DNA of 64,000 nt from Kytococcus aerolatus. GTDB lineage: Bacteria > Actinomycetota > Actinomycetes > Actinomycetales > Dermatophilaceae. This document shows positions 26,636-34,456 of this stretch, piece after piece; within the stretch, counting starts at the first letter, position 1; each line of letters opens with the position of its first letter. Location: the NCBI RefSeq assembly GCF_900187395.1, contig NZ_FYEZ01000001.1, positions 558,001-622,000 on the forward strand, written 5' to 3'. The translations under genes were made by a program, and so were the position numbers. The notes under the pieces were generated by a model. The model worked only from the letters and a program-made list of their open reading frames with translations. It searched no databases and was not told where the DNA came from.

Positions 26636-27394
26636 ATGACCGCCGACATTCAGATGGCCCGAGAACTCGCGACTGGCGCCGGGGAGGTGCTCCTGCAGGT
26701 TCGTCAGAGCTGGAAGGGGTCCGACCCCAAGGAGCTCAAGAACCTCGGCGACCGAGGCGCCCAGGAGTGGTTGGCCGCAGAGTTGGCGCGCCGCGTTCCG
26801 GGCGACGCCGTCCTCAGCGAGGAGGCCGAGGACGGCCGGGCCCGCCTCACCGCCGACCGGGTGTGGATCATCGACCCGCTGGACGGAACGCGCGAGTTCA
26901 GCGAGCCCCCGCGGGACGACTGGGCAGTCCACGTGGCCCTCTGGGAACAGGGGGATCTCACCGCCGGTGCGGTGGCCCGCCCCGCTGCTGAGGTCACGTA
27001 CGACTCCTCCCCCGGGCACGAACTGTGGACGCGCTCGGAGCGTCCGATCCGCCTGGCTGTCTCCCGCTCACGGCCTCCGGCGTTCCTCCACGCGCTGCAG
27101 GAGGTGCTCGGTGCCGAGCTGGTGCCCATGGGCAGCGCCGGTGTGAAGACACTCTCCGTGGTCACCGGTGAGTGCGACGCCTACGTCCATGCCGGCGGAC
27201 AATACGAGTGGGACTCCGCCGCCCCCGTGGCCGTGGCGCGATCCCGCGGGCTGACGGTCACCCGGGTGGACGGCTCGCCGATGGAGTACAACCGTGAGAG
27301 CCCCTGGCTTCCTGACCTCATGGTGGCCCACCCGGACGTGGTCCCGGCACTGACGGAGGCCCTGCAGCAGGTGGACCTCCCCGACTCGCCGTGA
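26636..27394 (+). CDS. cysQ: Inositol-monophosphatase-family 3'(2'),5'-bisphosphate nucleotidase (CysQ-type)
   Basis: A 252-residue Mg-dependent phosphatase. It has SEEAEDG (61-67), the metal-binding DPLDGT (80-85) and WDSAAP (192-197). The CysQ subgroup hydrolyses PAP (3'-phosphoadenosine 5'-phosphate), the inhibitory by-product of sulfotransferases, to AMP; some members act on inositol or fructose phosphates. Four sulfotransferases and a PAPS-forming set in this window make the PAP role attractive. ATG 26636 is fixed by TAGGAT seven bases upstream. Its 3' end overlaps the convergent HD gene by 77 bases. Confidence 0.82.
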   Translation: MTADIQMARELATGAGEVLLQVRQSWKGSDPKELKNLGDRGAQEWLAAELARRVPGDAVLSEEAEDGRARLTADRVWIIDPLDGTREFSEPPRDDWAVHVALWEQGDLTAGAVARPAAEVTYDSSPGHELWTRSERPIRLAVSRSRPPAFLHALQEVLGAELVPMGSAGVKTLSVVTGECDAYVHAGGQYEWDSAAPVAVARSRGLTVTRVDGSPMEYNRESPWLPDLMVAHPDVVPALTEALQQVDLPDSP

Positions 27395-28514
27395 CCCGCT
27401 CGACCACCTTCCGCGCGGCGGACACGACCACCGGGTCGAACTCGTACCCCGCCTGCCGGTTGATGCGCTCCATGGCGCGGGCGAAGGCCTCCGGGGTGCG
27501 CTCCCCCGCCGTGTAGTCGTCCAGGGCGTTGGCGACCTTGAGGATCCGTGCGGGCCGGGGGACGTCCGCCCGGTAGCTCACGTGGTCGATGTAGGCGTGA
27601 GCCTGGTGCTCGAGCACCTCGACCACGGGCGGCGGAAAGTGGAGTTCGGCGGCGATCTCCGCGGAGCGCAGGGCCACCCGCTGCTGGTCGCGGGGGGCCA
27701 GCTGACTGGTGCTGCCGCCACGGATGGGCCGCACCAGCGAGACCAGGCCCACGTCGTGCAGGCGCGCAGCCGAGAGCAGGGTCTCCCGTTGCTCCGCGTC
27801 GATGCCGATCTCCTCGGCAAGGCAGGCGCACACGCCCTCGACCGCCTGCGCGTGGTCCGGCCTGGAATAGCCGAGCACCTCCGGGAGCCGCATGGCCGCG
27901 ACCACAGTCTCGTCGGCCACCGCGACCGCACGAATGCGGCCGACGAGGGCACTGCTCAGGGCCACGAGGCTCACCGTCACCAGTGGCAGGAACCACCAGC
28001 CGACGGTCGGCGCCCCGACCACGGTGGCCGTCATGGTCGCCGACAGGGCAAGCACGAGCTCGGCGTCGAACACACCGAGCGACTCCCCACGGCCGGGCCA
28101 CGGCGCACCGCCGCCGGCTGCCACCTCAAGCCCCAGGGCGAGCGCGAGCCACGCCAGGAGCACCAGCGGCCCCCAGGGCTCCAGGCCGGGAACCCTCTCG
28201 CCAAGCCACAGGGCGATGCCCGTACCAGTCCCCGTCCCCGCCCACCAGACCGGCGCGAGGTACCGGCCTCGCTCGCCCCCGGGGCCGTGAAGAGTCCAGC
28301 CCGCCGCCCCGGTGACGGCCGCCATCCCCGCCAGGAGGGCGAGGCCCTGCCACGAGGGGCCCATGGAGCTCGCCAGGAGACCCAGCACGCAGGCCTGTGC
28401 CCAGCGGCCCAGTATCCACCACAGCAGGGGACGGTCGGTTCCACGGAGAGTGACGACGACACAGCCCACAAGTAGCCCTGCCAGCAGGAGGCAGGAAGCA
28501 GTCGCCCCCGTCAT
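27318..28514 (-). CDS. Membrane HD-domain protein (divergent HD-GYP), second of a tandem pair
   Basis: A 398-residue protein. About six transmembrane segments fill residues 1-200, followed by an HD phosphohydrolase domain: DHAQAVEG, AARLHDVGLVSLV, EHQAHAYIDHVSY and RILKVANALDDYT. It resembles HD-GYP cyclic-di-GMP phosphodiesterases, but the HDxGK lysine and the GYP loop are absent, so activity and ligand are uncertain. A Gly/Pro-rich tail overlaps the end of cysQ. The ATG at 28514 overlaps the stop of the upstream paralog as ATGA. The membrane part could sense a signal, possibly the peptide encoded at the head of the operon (inference). Confidence 0.8.
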   Translation of the reverse strand: MTGATASCLLLAGLLVGCVVVTLRGTDRPLLWWILGRWAQACVLGLLASSMGPSWQGLALLAGMAAVTGAAGWTLHGPGGERGRYLAPVWWAGTGTGTGIALWLGERVPGLEPWGPLVLLAWLALALGLEVAAGGGAPWPGRGESLGVFDAELVLALSATMTATVVGAPTVGWWFLPLVTVSLVALSSALVGRIRAVAVADETVVAAMRLPEVLGYSRPDHAQAVEGVCACLAEEIGIDAEQRETLLSAARLHDVGLVSLVRPIRGGSTSQLAPRDQQRVALRSAEIAAELHFPPPVVEVLEHQAHAYIDHVSYRADVPRPARILKVANALDDYTAGERTPEAFARAMERINRQAGYEFDPVVVSAARKVVERVTASRGGPPAAGPPSVPGPRPGGPP

Positions 28515-29749
28515 CGTGTGCCCTCCCGCGCCGCGGGGAGGTCGTGCACGAACCACCCGGGCAGGTCCTCGGGCACGGGCTGGAGCGGCGGCCGGGCCCG
28601 CTCCAACAGGTGCAGGGCCATCGGGTGGTACGTGCCGGCGGCAGCCATCCGGCGTAGCGCCTCGTCCAGAGTCGTTGCCGGATCATCGGCCACACACGCG
28701 TCCAGAGCGTCAGCGACCTGCAGAATCCCCAGCACCAGCTCCTCTCGATCCGATCCGGCCTTGTCTCCGAGCGGCTGGTGGCTCCGTCGCACCAGATCTG
28801 CCGTCCCCTCCAGAAGGTCGAGGCCCGACACCACCTTCGCTCCCCACTCCGCGTGACCGGGACGGGGGTCGTGGCCACGGGGGGTCGGGGCGATGAATCC
28901 GACGTCATGGAGCCGAGCCGCCAAGTCGAGCCTTTCGATCTCCAAGGGCCCCAGCCGCCCCTGCCGCCCGAGGGTCTGGGCGTAACGGGCGACCCGCTCC
29001 CCGTGGCCCACCACGTAGGGGTCGCTCGTGTTGGCTCCACCCACGATCGTGGCCACCGTCTGCTGCTGGGTCCTTTCCGCCAGCCCGATGCGACGCAGCA
29101 GCGCCATGTGGACCAGCAGAGGCACAACACCGAGCAGGAGGCCGATTCCATCGGGCTTGACCGCCCACACCAGCAGGGCCCAAAGCACGGCACCGACCAC
29201 TTGGTTCAGGGAACCAAGGTTGAGCGCTCGGATGCCATCACCGAACGCCCTGACGATCCCGACCCCCCTGACGACCCAGAGCCCCCATAAGGCCAGCAGA
29301 AGGTTCACACAGAGCTGTGCAAACGAACCCAGGGCCACGGGAACCGCGAGTTCTGACAGCGGTACACGAACGGACGCGATGTTCTGCCCGCCCGCGAGAA
29401 CAAAAATCCAGTAACCAGCGCACGAACAGATCATCAGCCCCGCCCAGTTGTACGCTCGTGTACTCAACTTCGGCGCCCTGGACCAGAACAGCGCAGCAAC
29501 ACTGGACAGCACCGCCACCCATGGGCCAGCGACCATCCAGCTGACTGCCTGCACGGCACCCATCAAGGACTGTCCGAGCCCCAACCACCGGGTGACTGCC
29601 GTCATGGTCTGGGACCACACCGCGAGCACGAGAAGCACGCCGGCGAACGCCCATTGTCCAGGAGTCACCGGCGCGCTCGGATGCGCGAACAAACTGAAGG
29701 TGCCGACGGCCAACGCCGCCGGCACCAAGAACTGGAGTGTGCGCCTCAT
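28511..29749 (-). CDS. Membrane HD-domain protein (divergent HD-GYP), first of a tandem pair
   Basis: A 412-residue paralog of the next gene. About six hydrophobic segments (to about residue 215) precede an HD domain: GHGERVARYAQTLG, AARLHDVGFIAP, GHAEWGAKVV, RRSHQPLGDKAG and ILQVADALDACVADD. It keeps more HD-GYP metal ligands than its partner, but the HHExxDGxGYP loop is replaced by SHQPLGDKAG. The true nucleotide substrate is unknown. It begins 54 bases after the stop of a 30-aa peptide gene with a strong ribosome-binding site, so the three form one transcription unit. Confidence 0.8.
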   Translation of the reverse strand: MRRTLQFLVPAALAVGTFSLFAHPSAPVTPGQWAFAGVLLVLAVWSQTMTAVTRWLGLGQSLMGAVQAVSWMVAGPWVAVLSSVAALFWSRAPKLSTRAYNWAGLMICSCAGYWIFVLAGGQNIASVRVPLSELAVPVALGSFAQLCVNLLLALWGLWVVRGVGIVRAFGDGIRALNLGSLNQVVGAVLWALLVWAVKPDGIGLLLGVVPLLVHMALLRRIGLAERTQQQTVATIVGGANTSDPYVVGHGERVARYAQTLGRQGRLGPLEIERLDLAARLHDVGFIAPTPRGHDPRPGHAEWGAKVVSGLDLLEGTADLVRRSHQPLGDKAGSDREELVLGILQVADALDACVADDPATTLDEALRRMAAAGTYHPMALHLLERARPPLQPVPEDLPGWFVHDLPAAREGTR

Positions 29750-29803
29750 GCAGGATCTGCCGACTGGTTCCCGCCCTGGGCGATGCTCCCCAGTGGGATC
29801 AGA

Positions 29804-29896
29804 TCAGCACTCCACCGTGATGTTGGTGATCGTGTTCACGATGTCACCGGCGGCGGAGGCGACCTGCGGGAGGGCGGAGAGGATGTCAGCGAACAT
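29804..29896 (-). CDS. 30-residue hydrophobic peptide ahead of the HD pair
   Basis: The peptide MFADILSALPQVASAAGDIV continues NTITNITVEC. GAAGGAG at ideal distance precedes the ATG at 29896. A longer reading from 29995 lacks such a site. The sequence can form an amphipathic helix with acidic residues, no positive charge and a single C-terminal Cys. It has no recognisable signal peptide and no known family. Because it is the first gene in front of two membrane HD proteins, it could be a small membrane effector, a secreted signal or a leader peptide; I cannot decide. The upstream 150 bases are more AT-rich and should hold the promoter. Confidence 0.6.
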   Translation of the reverse strand: MFADILSALPQVASAAGDIVNTITNITVEC

Positions 29897-30049
29897 GGTG
29901 TGCTCCTTCGGAGGGAACTCCCCAGGTCGGCGACCCGGAGCAGGACGCCTCAATACTGCCTCGCAGGCACCGTCGATCCCAAGCCCTTCTGGCACTTCTT
30001 GAGCAAGTCTTTACCAATCCTCGACTCACTCACCCACGATCGGGGCCCC

Positions 30050-30304
30050 TCACCCCTGGCGGCGGACCACGGTCACCGAGGTGTGGATGGAGGTCACGAT
30101 GCGCTGCCGCAGCTCGCTCGGGGCCGGCTGGCAGGCACAGGACCGGCGGATCAGCTCCTTGAGCCGCACATCGCGCTCGTACTCGGCGCGGCAGGGCGCG
30201 CACTCCCGCAGGTGCTGCTGGATGTCCTCACAGTCCTGGGCGGACATCTCCCCGTCGAGATAGGCGTAGAGCTCCTCCATGAACTCGTGACACATGCGAT
30301 TCAC
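30050..30304 (-). CDS. rsrA: Zinc-binding anti-sigma factor (RsrA-like)
   Basis: An 84-residue redox-sensitive anti-sigma factor. It holds the ZAS motif His31-x3-Cys35-x2-Cys38 (HLRECAPC), with further cysteines at 5, 25, 56 and 58. In Streptomyces the reduced, zinc-bound protein sequesters SigR; disulfide stress forms a disulfide, expels zinc and releases the sigma factor. The GTG start (30304) overlaps the sigma TGA as GTGA, which couples their synthesis. The length fits the mycothiol-system anti-sigma family. Confidence 0.93.
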   Translation of the reverse strand: MNRMCHEFMEELYAYLDGEMSAQDCEDIQQHLRECAPCRAEYERDVRLKELIRRSCACQPAPSELRQRIVTSIHTSVTVVRRQG

Positions 30305-30963
30305 GAGGAGACCTCCTGCTCGCTGTCGGCATCCTGGGTTCCGAAGCCACGCTCGGCTCCGTACTCGGCCAACATCTCCCGCAGCTGCTTTCTTCCCCGG
30401 TGCAGGCGCGACATCACGGTCCCGATGGGGGTGTCCATGATCTCCGCGATCTCCTTGTACGCGAACCCCTCCACATCGGCGAGGTAGACCGCCATGCGGA
30501 AGTCGTCGCTGAGCGCCGCGAGCGCCTCCACCACCTGCCGGTCGGCGATGTGGTCCAGCGCCTGCGCCTCCGCCGACTTCAGTCCCGTCGAGGTGTGGGA
30601 CTCGGCCGCCGCGAGCTGGTAGTCCTCCACCTCGGCGGCGTCGGACTGCAGCGGCTGCCGCTGCTTCTTGCGATAGGAGTTGATGTACGTGTTCGTGAGG
30701 ATCCGGTACAGCCAGGCCTTGAGGTTCGTCCCCGGCTTGTACTGGTGGAAGGCCGCGAACGCCTTGGCATAGGTCTCCTGGACCAGGTCCTCCGCGTCCG
30801 TGGGGTTGCGGGTGGTGCGCAGCGCCGCACTGTAGAGCTGGTCGAGATGGGGCAGCGCCTCCCGCTCGAAGCGAGCAGCGCGCTCCTCGGGGGTCTCGGT
30901 GGCCACGTCGACGACCTCGTCAGCCGCGGCCGACGCGGGCATCTCACGGGTGGTGGGCGTCAT
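30301..30963 (-). CDS. sigR: ECF sigma factor of the SigR/SigH (thiol-oxidative stress) group
   Basis: A 220-residue sigma-70 family protein. Region 2 carries [22 protein letters not shown] and [19 protein letters not shown], and region 4 carries [20 protein letters not shown] and [20 protein letters not shown]. It should direct RNA polymerase to disulfide-stress promoters (GGAAT-N18-GTT in relatives). No such self-promoter was found just upstream. An in-frame TGA 12 bases before the start rules out a long N-terminal isoform as in Streptomyces. ATG 30963 (or GTG 30966) follows GAGGAG. A leaderless 8-codon ORF ends on its start codon. Confidence 0.93.
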   Translation of the reverse strand: MTPTTREMPASAAADEVVDVATETPEERAARFEREALPHLDQLYSAALRTTRNPTDAEDLVQETYAKAFAAFHQYKPGTNLKAWLYRILTNTYINSYRKKQRQPLQSDAAEVEDYQLAAAESHTSTGLKSAEAQALDHIADRQVVEALAALSDDFRMAVYLADVEGFAYKEIAEIMDTPIGTVMSRLHRGRKQLREMLAEYGAERGFGTQDADSEQEVSS

Positions 30964-30989
30964 CACCGGATCTCCTCACGGGCACTCAT
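30963..30989 (-). CDS. Possible leaderless 8-codon upstream ORF coupled to sigR
   Basis: TAGCAT (30997-31002) lies seven bases before an ATG at 30989. That ATG opens MSAREEIR, whose TGA overlaps the sigR ATG as TGATG. The mini-ORF contains the sigR ribosome-binding site, so ribosomes that translate it would feed sigR. No protein-level evidence can be seen; it may be chance. Confidence 0.3.
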   Translation of the reverse strand: MSAREEIR

Positions 30990-31131
30990 CGCACCCATGC
31001 TAGAGCCCGCATCCCTGCCCGCACCCGGCTGTTCGCCCACGGCGCACCCGGGGCACCGCAGGCCGTGCGGGACGGCGCTCGACGCGCGGTACCGTGACCA
31101 CAGTCAGCCCCCCTTGCGCGAAAGGCAGCCC

Positions 31132-32259
31132 ATGACGGACCGCATCCACCTCTCCATGGCCAACATCTCCCAGGCCGAGGAGGACGCCGTCGTCCGCGCG
31201 ATCCGCTCCGGATGGGTCGCCCCGCTCGGCCCCGAGGTCGACGCGTTCGAGGCCGAGATCGCCGAGCGGGTGGGCGCGAAGCACGCCCTCGCGCTCGCCT
31301 CCGGCACCGCCGCCCTCCACCTCGGCCTCATCCACCTGGGTGCTCGCCCCGGCACCCACGTGGTGACCTCCTCCATGACCTTCGCCGCGACGGCGAATGC
31401 GATCGCCTACACCGGTGCCACCCCGGTCTTCGTCGACTCGCAGGAGTCCGACGCCAATGTGGACGCCGAGCTCATGCTCCAGGCCGTGCGTGACCTCAAG
31501 GACCGCGGCGAGGAGGTGGTGGCCGCCGTGCCCGTGGACCTCTTCGGCCGCGCCTGCGACTACGACGTCCTGGAGCCGGGTCTAGCCGAGCTCGAGGTGC
31601 CCCTGTTCTGCGACGCCGCTGAGTCCCTCGGCGCCCGGCTGGGCGACCGTGCTGCCGGCTCGTTCGGGCTGGCCTCGGCCTTCTCGTTCAACGGGAACAA
31701 GATCATGACCACCTCCGGTGGCGGCATGCTCGTCAGCGACGACGAGGCACTCATCAACCATGCGCGCAAGCTCTCCACGCAGGCCCGCGAGCCTGTGCCG
31801 TGGTACGAGCACACCGAGCACGGGTACAACTACCGGCTCTCCAACATCCTCGCCGCCATCGGACGCGCGCAGCTCGGGCGCCTGGACGAGCTCATCGGCC
31901 GCCGTCGAGAGATCCGGGCCCGTTACGTCGAGGCGCTCGGTGGGCTCGAGGGGGTCCGTGTCCTGGGAGCGGAGGACGACGAGCACTTCGACAACTGCTG
32001 GCTCACGTCCATCGTGGTGGACCGCCCCGGTTTCGACGTCGACGCCGTCCAGGCCTCGCTCTCCGAGCAGGGCATCGAGGCCCGCCACCTGTGGAAGCCG
32101 ATGCACATGCAGCCGGTGTTCGCCGACGCCCCGGTCGTGGGCGGCGAGGTGTGCGAGAGCCTCTTCGCGCGCGGGCTCAACCTCCCCAGCAGCAGCACCA
32201 TGACCGATGAGCAGCAGGAGCGCGTGATCGACGCGGTCACCACCCTGCTGGACGCCTGA
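31132..32259 (+). CDS. DegT/DnrJ/EryC1-family nucleotide-sugar aminotransferase
   Basis: A 375-residue PLP enzyme that transfers an amino group to a 4-keto sugar nucleotide. It has GSGTAALHLGL-like ASGTAALHLGL (56-66), DAAESLGA and the Schiff-base lysine in SFNGNKIMTTSGGG (Lys190). With the CapD-type dehydratase at 24172 it would yield UDP-4-amino-4,6-dideoxy-GlcNAc or the FucNAc4N type. It opens the plus-strand capsule arm; capE follows after 23 bases. The ATG at 31132 follows AAAGG. A TACCGT -10 candidate lies at 31090-31095. Confidence 0.93.
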   Translation: MTDRIHLSMANISQAEEDAVVRAIRSGWVAPLGPEVDAFEAEIAERVGAKHALALASGTAALHLGLIHLGARPGTHVVTSSMTFAATANAIAYTGATPVFVDSQESDANVDAELMLQAVRDLKDRGEEVVAAVPVDLFGRACDYDVLEPGLAELEVPLFCDAAESLGARLGDRAAGSFGLASAFSFNGNKIMTTSGGGMLVSDDEALINHARKLSTQAREPVPWYEHTEHGYNYRLSNILAAIGRAQLGRLDELIGRRREIRARYVEALGGLEGVRVLGAEDDEHFDNCWLTSIVVDRPGFDVDAVQASLSEQGIEARHLWKPMHMQPVFADAPVVGGEVCESLFARGLNLPSSSTMTDEQQERVIDAVTTLLDA

Positions 32260-32282
32260 CCACGAGCACGGAGACGACATTC

Positions 32283-33311
32283 ATGACTGACCTCAACGGA
32301 GCCCGCATCGCCATCACCGGGGGGACCGGCTCCTTCGGCAAGACGATGGTCAAGGCCCTGCTCACCGAGGGCGTGGACCAGATCAACATCCTCAGCCGCG
32401 ACGAGGCCAAGCAGGACGAGATGCGCCACCAGCTGGCCGACCCGCGCCTGCGCTTCTTTCTCGGCGACATCCGCGACCGCCACAGCGTGGACAGCGCTTT
32501 CGTCGGCGTCGACTACGCCTTCCACGCCGCCGCCCTGAAGCAGGTGCCGAGCTGCGAGTTCTTCCCCGACCAGGCCGTCAAGACGAACGTGACCGGCAGC
32601 CAGCACGTCATCGAGGCCGCCCACCACGCCGGCGTGAAGTCCCTCGTGTGCCTCTCCACCGACAAGGCCGTCTACCCGGTGAACGCCATGGGCATGAGCA
32701 AGGCCCTCATGGAGAAGACCGCCCAGGCCTTCGCCCGGAACTACCCCGACTCCCCTACCACGGTGTCGATCACGCGCTACGGCAACGTCATGTACTCGCG
32801 CGGTTCGGTGATCCCGCTGTTCGTCAAGCAGCTCCGCGAGGGTAAGCCGCTCACGGTCACCGAGCCGAAGATGACCCGCTTCCTCATGTCCCTCGACGAG
32901 TCGGTGGACCTGGTCAAGCACGCCTTCTTCCACGCCGAGCCCGGCGACCTCTTCGTGAAGAAGGCCCCGGCCTGCACCGTGGGGACGCTGGCGCGGGCCG
33001 TGGCCGTGGTCTTCGACCGCCCGGACCACGAGATCCGCAAGATCGGCATCCGCCACGGCGAGAAGATGTACGAGACGCTGCTCTCCGGTGAGGAGATGCG
33101 CAAGGCCACCGACCAGGGCGACTACTACCGCGTCCCGCTGGACGCCCGCGAGCTCGACTACTCCAAGTACGTCGACGAGGGGGAGGACCTGCCCGTCCTC
33201 GAGGAGGAGTTCGACTCCAACAACGCCGACCAGATGGACGTCGAGCAGACCGCGGAGGTCGTCCGCCAGCTGCCCGAGGTCCAGGAGATCCTCGCGAACG
33301 GAGGCATTTGA
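32283..33311 (+). CDS. capE: UDP-GlcNAc 5-inverting 4,6-dehydratase (CapE/WbjB family)
   Basis: A 342-residue SDR that starts UDP-L-FucNAc synthesis by dehydration and C5 epimerisation of UDP-GlcNAc. TGGTGSFG (13-20) binds NADP. The active site has MGMSK, in which Met136 occupies the place of the usual Tyr of YxxxK, as is known for CapE; Lys140 is kept. CLSTDKAVYPVNAMG and GEKMYETLLS are also family features. The stop overlaps the capF ATG by one base (TGATG). Gene order capE-capF-capG matches the staphylococcal type 5/8 and Pseudomonas wbjBCD sets. Confidence 0.94.
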   Translation: MTDLNGARIAITGGTGSFGKTMVKALLTEGVDQINILSRDEAKQDEMRHQLADPRLRFFLGDIRDRHSVDSAFVGVDYAFHAAALKQVPSCEFFPDQAVKTNVTGSQHVIEAAHHAGVKSLVCLSTDKAVYPVNAMGMSKALMEKTAQAFARNYPDSPTTVSITRYGNVMYSRGSVIPLFVKQLREGKPLTVTEPKMTRFLMSLDESVDLVKHAFFHAEPGDLFVKKAPACTVGTLARAVAVVFDRPDHEIRKIGIRHGEKMYETLLSGEEMRKATDQGDYYRVPLDARELDYSKYVDEGEDLPVLEEEFDSNNADQMDVEQTAEVVRQLPEVQEILANGGI

Positions 33312-34456
33312 TGCGCATCGTCCTGACCGGGGCGCGTGGCTTCATGGGCTGGCACACCCGGCTGCGCGCCCACGCCCTGACCCAGCACGAGATCACCCCT
33401 GTCGGCCGAGAGGAGTGGCCCGACCTCCCGACCCTCGTGGCCGAGGCTGACGCGGTCATCCACATCGCCGGCGTCAACCGGGCTCGGGACGAGGAAGGGG
33501 GCCTCTCCCCCGACGAGCAGGTCAACCTGGGCAACGTCCGCCTGGCCGAGGAGCTCGCGGAGGCGGTCCGGGGCGCGGGCAGGCCCGTGCGCGTCGTCTA
33601 CGCCAACTCCATCCAGGCCGGCAACGGCACGCCCTACGGGGCGGGCAAGCAGCGGGCGGGCGAGGTCCTGCGCGAGGCGGTGGAGTCGACCGGCGGTCAC
33701 CTCACCGAGGTGATGCTGCCGAACCTCTTCGGGGAGCACTGCCGCCCGAACTACAACTCCTTCACCGCCACCTTCATCGACAAGGTGATCAAGGGCGAGG
33801 AGCCCACGATCAACGACAACCCGGTCAACCTGCTCCACGCGCAGAAGGCGGCCGCCGCGCTGCTGGAGGGCCTGGAGACGACCGAGACGGTCCTCGAGCC
33901 GAAGGGCGAGGACGTCGGCGTCCAGGAGGTCTGGGACCTGCTGGTGGAGTTCCACGAGTCGTACGTGGGCCGCGGTGAGATCCCCGACCTGTCGACCGAC
34001 TTCCGGATCGACCTGTTCAACAGCTACCGGACTGCCCTCTTCCCCGAGCACTACCCCATCAAGCTCAAGCCCCACGCCGACCCGCGGGGCTTCTTCGTGG
34101 AGACCGTCCGCTGCGCCGGCGGGCAGGGCCAGTCGTCCATCTCGACCACCGTGCCCGGGATCACCCGCGGTGAGCACTACCACCTGAGCAAGATCGAGCG
34201 CTTCGCCGTCGTGCAGGGCACCGCCCGCATGAGCCTGCGCAAGATGTTCACCGACGAGGTCCTCGACTTCCACGTCACCGGCGAGGAGACGACCGCGGTG
34301 GACATGCCGGTCGGGTGGGTCCACAACATCACGAACACCGGGGATGACACCCTGATCACCCAGTTCTGGGTGCACGAGTTCTTCGACCCCGAGAACCCCG
34401 ACACCTTCCCCGAGCCGGTCCGCCCGGCCACCGACGCCGAGGAGAACGCCCGATGA
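33311..34456 (+). CDS. capF: Bifunctional C3-epimerase/C4-reductase for UDP-L-FucNAc (CapF/WbjC)
   Basis: A 381-residue two-domain enzyme. The N-terminal SDR (TGARGFMGWHT, ANSIQAGNGTPYGAGK with Tyr-x3-Lys) is the NADPH-dependent reductase. The C-terminal cupin (about 255-370; GITRGEHYHLSKIERFAVVQG) is the zinc-binding C3-epimerase. Together they convert the CapE product to UDP-6-deoxy-L-talNAc. The start is fixed by the TGATG overlap with capE, and the end overlaps capG as ATGA, so the three are translationally coupled. Confidence 0.94.
   Translation: MRIVLTGARGFMGWHTRLRAHALTQHEITPVGREEWPDLPTLVAEADAVIHIAGVNRARDEEGGLSPDEQVNLGNVRLAEELAEAVRGAGRPVRVVYANSIQAGNGTPYGAGKQRAGEVLREAVESTGGHLTEVMLPNLFGEHCRPNYNSFTATFIDKVIKGEEPTINDNPVNLLHAQKAAAALLEGLETTETVLEPKGEDVGVQEVWDLLVEFHESYVGRGEIPDLSTDFRIDLFNSYRTALFPEHYPIKLKPHADPRGFFVETVRCAGGQGQSSISTTVPGITRGEHYHLSKIERFAVVQGTARMSLRKMFTDEVLDFHVTGEETTAVDMPVGWVHNITNTGDDTLITQFWVHEFFDPENPDTFPEPVRPATDAEENAR

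Noticed and set aside
27318-29749. Canonical HD-GYP cyclic-di-GMP phosphodiesterases
   Set aside because: Both HD domains lack the HDxGK lysine and the HHExxDGxGYP loop, so I call them divergent HD proteins of unknown ligand.
30964-31060. Long N-terminal isoform of SigR as in Streptomyces
   Set aside because: An in-frame TGA lies 12 bases before the start, so no extension can be translated in frame.
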